64,000 nucleotides of DNA, taken from NCBI GenBank assembly GCA_042434945.1, contig CP170191.1:1-64000 (forward strand), given 5' to 3'. The notes under the pieces are model-generated. The model searched no databases. It was given only the letters and a program-made list of their open reading frames with translations, and was not told the origin of the DNA. Positions 62,901-64,000 of the stretch are shown here, piece after piece. Position 1 is the stretch's first letter. Each line of letters starts with the position of its first letter. The position numbers were made by a program, and so were the translations under genes. The DNA is from Escherichia hormaechei_A (GTDB lineage Bacteria; Pseudomonadota; Gammaproteobacteria; Enterobacterales; Enterobacteriaceae).

Positions 62901-64000
62901 CTCGACCAGCTCAGCGTCTGGACCCAGCCGCTGTCGTACACTATCGAGTGCGCCAAGGCCTGCTTTACCTCAGCGGTGACCCACGGCGACATGACGATGG
63001 CCTGCTTCGCGGCCTGTCATCAGATCATTAACTTCCTCTCCCGGGGCGATCATCTGGATGGCGTGCTGACCAGCATCGATCGCGGTCTGGCCTTTGTGCG
63101 CAAAACGGATTACCAGGACATTGAAACCGTTCTGCACATTCAGCGCCGCTACGTGGAGTTTTTACGCACGCCGGTGACGGGCCCATGGAGCTCCGCCCAG
63201 GCGCTGCCTGACGATCTGCTGCCCGCGCCGCCGGAGCAGGCGCCCGAGCAGACCTCGACCATGCTCTTCTGGTACTGGCTCTATCGCGGGATGGCGCACT
63301 TTTCCTGCGGCGAATACGCCGACGCACAGGCGGATTTAGAAATGGCGGGCTGGTATGCGTGGTCCGCGCCGGGTCATATTCATCTGCTGGATTACCATTT
63401 TTACAGCGCGCTGGCGCTCTCCCGCCAGCTCACGCCGGAAACCTTTTCGGCGGATTATCGCCGCAGTATTCATCACCATTACGACAAAATTGCCCTCTGG
63501 GCGCGGATCAATCCGGGCACATTTGCCGATAAAGAGGCGCTGATTTATGCCGAAATCGTCCGTCTGGACGGCATGAACAGCATCGCGCTGGAGCAGTATG
63601 AAAAAGCGGTGCGACTCTCGCGGGAGGGCGGGTTTAACCCGATCAATGCCCTGGCGCACGAGCTGGCCGGGCGTTTCTCGCTGGCCTGCGGCTACCCGAC
63701 CGCCTCCGACGCCCATTTCCGCGGCGCGATTGCCGCCTGGGGGCGCGTCGGGGCGCAGGCCAAGGTGCGCCAGCTGGAGCAGGATTTCCCCCATCTGCTG
63801 GCCTCCGGGCAGAGCCGCGCGTATGACACGGCGGCGTTTGCCCAGAACGAGGTGATCCGCGATTTACAGAGCGTCATCAAAGCCTCACGCGCCTTATCCG
63901 AAGAGATCAACCTTGAACGTTTAATCGAAAACCTGATGACGCTGCTGCTTGAACGGGCCGGGGCGCAGCGTGGCCTGCTGCTGCGTGTCAGCGATAATCA
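59931..64000 (+). CDS. Giant kinase–ATPase–GAF sensor protein, partial
   Basis: The reading frame is open from ATG 59931 to the right edge (at least 1356 codons). Residues 1-290 form a Ser/Thr-kinase-like domain with HGDIKP (Asp148), but the DFG position reads SFG (Ser166), so it may be a pseudokinase. An AAA/STAND ATPase follows with Walker A GGPSGIGKS (348-356) and LLLLDNVQWIDAAS. A long helical-repeat region (about 640-1300) follows, then the start of a GAF domain (ERLIENLMTLLLERAG). Relatives end in a histidine kinase, which lies beyond the window. Confidence 0.88.
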   Translation, partial: MNEHTSPAFWPARGSLHEGRAFVLKEDVIFTVLAQEGGISWMNGRHPQSGGSFIIATAVSDEEEERATRLLKNEFALRDRLHDGWAIRPVASTQYRGRFALVYAPFCFELLACRAGKAISGIARFIEMAIRICGPLRQMHLHNLIHGDIKPGAFFVHHDATCRLCSFGLSCGTSDAFTQSRLAASGGTPAYMSPEHTTRTRRAVDSRSDLYSLGIVLYELLTGRLPFELSTDDQTNWAHYHIASEPLAPGRVRPDVPGMLSTIILKLLEKNPENRYQTVDGLIADLRRCQATLTAEGEIVDFIPGQQDRSPAIHLADSLFSAHPQASDVIAAFERVSQSGAPELVTIGGPSGIGKSSVIATTLKSLQQRKVLLAVGKVDQYSPTLPYGVLSSAFRTLTLHLLGLPAGEVATWKIRLSRALEGFEELAVSLVPELNLLLENKPRFSADTFSIDARARFSHMMLALVKTFATQGAPLVLLLDNVQWIDAASLQTLDHLLRACGAIPLLVVVAHRDLSSLSEPTLQTALASLPEAAQHATTIVPQPLSVKAVARWLGGIFHARSTGTADLATLIHEKTGGNPLFVQEFFRRIVDDGLVVHNKYQGKWHYDLQAIRARHYTENVVTLVLEQLKEMPDETRRLLGSIACLGCTGELEMLCRVVGRSAAEIRYALHPAVTAQLIVLTEKEYAFTHDRVQEAAFALLDEGEKSHLHLTTASLLADAARQTAGNELLFRAVHHVSAALDCIQPAPQRQRFRELSLQAARRAKRTGDYLSALSYIQTARALGNADPVSDFMLDIEEAGCEFALGHLERTRALCDAILGSPGGLTEKALAANLLAEVYMRQSEIRLALEASLCWLGVFGIQISRYPENAECDEAWQQFCQRTADAPQNPFSQLKLMENAETEAVMNLLYSASIFASFTCPRLHFLLLCRMMHLTLDHGITGASTTAMAWFGVLIGHRYAEYRLGFEYGTLARELVNRHGYDAYEAKTLLPLDQLSVWTQPLSYTIECAKACFTSAVTHGDMTMACFAACHQIINFLSRGDHLDGVLTSIDRGLAFVRKTDYQDIETVLHIQRRYVEFLRTPVTGPWSSAQALPDDLLPAPPEQAPEQTSTMLFWYWLYRGMAHFSCGEYADAQADLEMAGWYAWSAPGHIHLLDYHFYSALALSRQLTPETFSADYRRSIHHHYDKIALWARINPGTFADKEALIYAEIVRLDGMNSIALEQYEKAVRLSREGGFNPINALAHELAGRFSLACGYPTASDAHFRGAIAAWGRVGAQAKVRQLEQDFPHLLASGQSRAYDTAAFAQNEVIRDLQSVIKASRALSEEINLERLIENLMTLLLERAGAQRGLLLRVSDN

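Overview
The window is enterobacterial chromosome, most likely Enterobacter (E. cloacae complex) or a very close relative. The backbone is GC-rich. It carries the enterobacterial order ridA–pyrI–pyrB–pyrL, an arginine deiminase (ADI) cluster, argI–rraB–miaE and tRNA-Leu leuX, plus a chromosomal FosA whose metal ligands are intact. Species assignment is inference from gene content.

Region 1 (1–18.8 kb) is metabolic. The pyrBI operon has its PyrL attenuator. A five-gene ADI operon (arcA, arcC, an ornithine carbamoyltransferase, a YfcC-type carrier and an ArgR-like regulator) is followed by a YhcH/YjgK-family gene. Next is a complete yagEFGHI-type xyloside/xylonate module with an IclR regulator and a matching palindrome. 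argI and rraB are riddled with one-base indels inside a patch that looks lower in GC and E. coli-like. miaE and a hypothetical exported protein follow.

Region 2 (18.9–43.6 kb) is a defence island inserted at leuX. It is bounded by the 15-bp 3' end of leuX and a copy of it 24.6 kb downstream, and no integrase is left. It holds a type I restriction operon (hsdRMS) translationally fused to a Septu-like ATPase–HNH pair. Opposing it is a catalytically dead long Argonaute with a PD-(D/E)XK nuclease partner (BPAN-like). Between the modules lie an internally deleted IS3-family element and a broken conjugative-element TraG fragment. A WYL-type regulator sits divergent from a Wadjet operon (jetABCD).

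Region 3 (43.6–47.7 kb) is a second cluster of conflict genes. It has a phosphorothioate-DNA-type HNH restriction enzyme, a SymE-family toxin under a LexA-like box, and an orphan PAAR–DNase effector with its colicin-type immunity protein and an upstream partner.

Region 4 (47.9–64 kb) starts with an auxiliary tryptophanyl-tRNA synthetase. Its leader reads as a complete ribosome-mediated attenuator: a 17-residue peptide with tandem Trp codons and four alternately pairing segments. That leader lies antisense to the promoter region of fosA. Then come a LacI-regulated GH5-like glycosidase and GPH transporter, and a translationally coupled amidohydrolase–DoxX–MFS–alpha/beta-hydrolase operon. The promoter region of that operon contains four exact-phase 16-bp direct repeats. 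A divergent isochorismatase-like gene, two XapX proteins, a receiver-only response regulator and a very large kinase/ATPase/GAF sensor protein run off the right edge.
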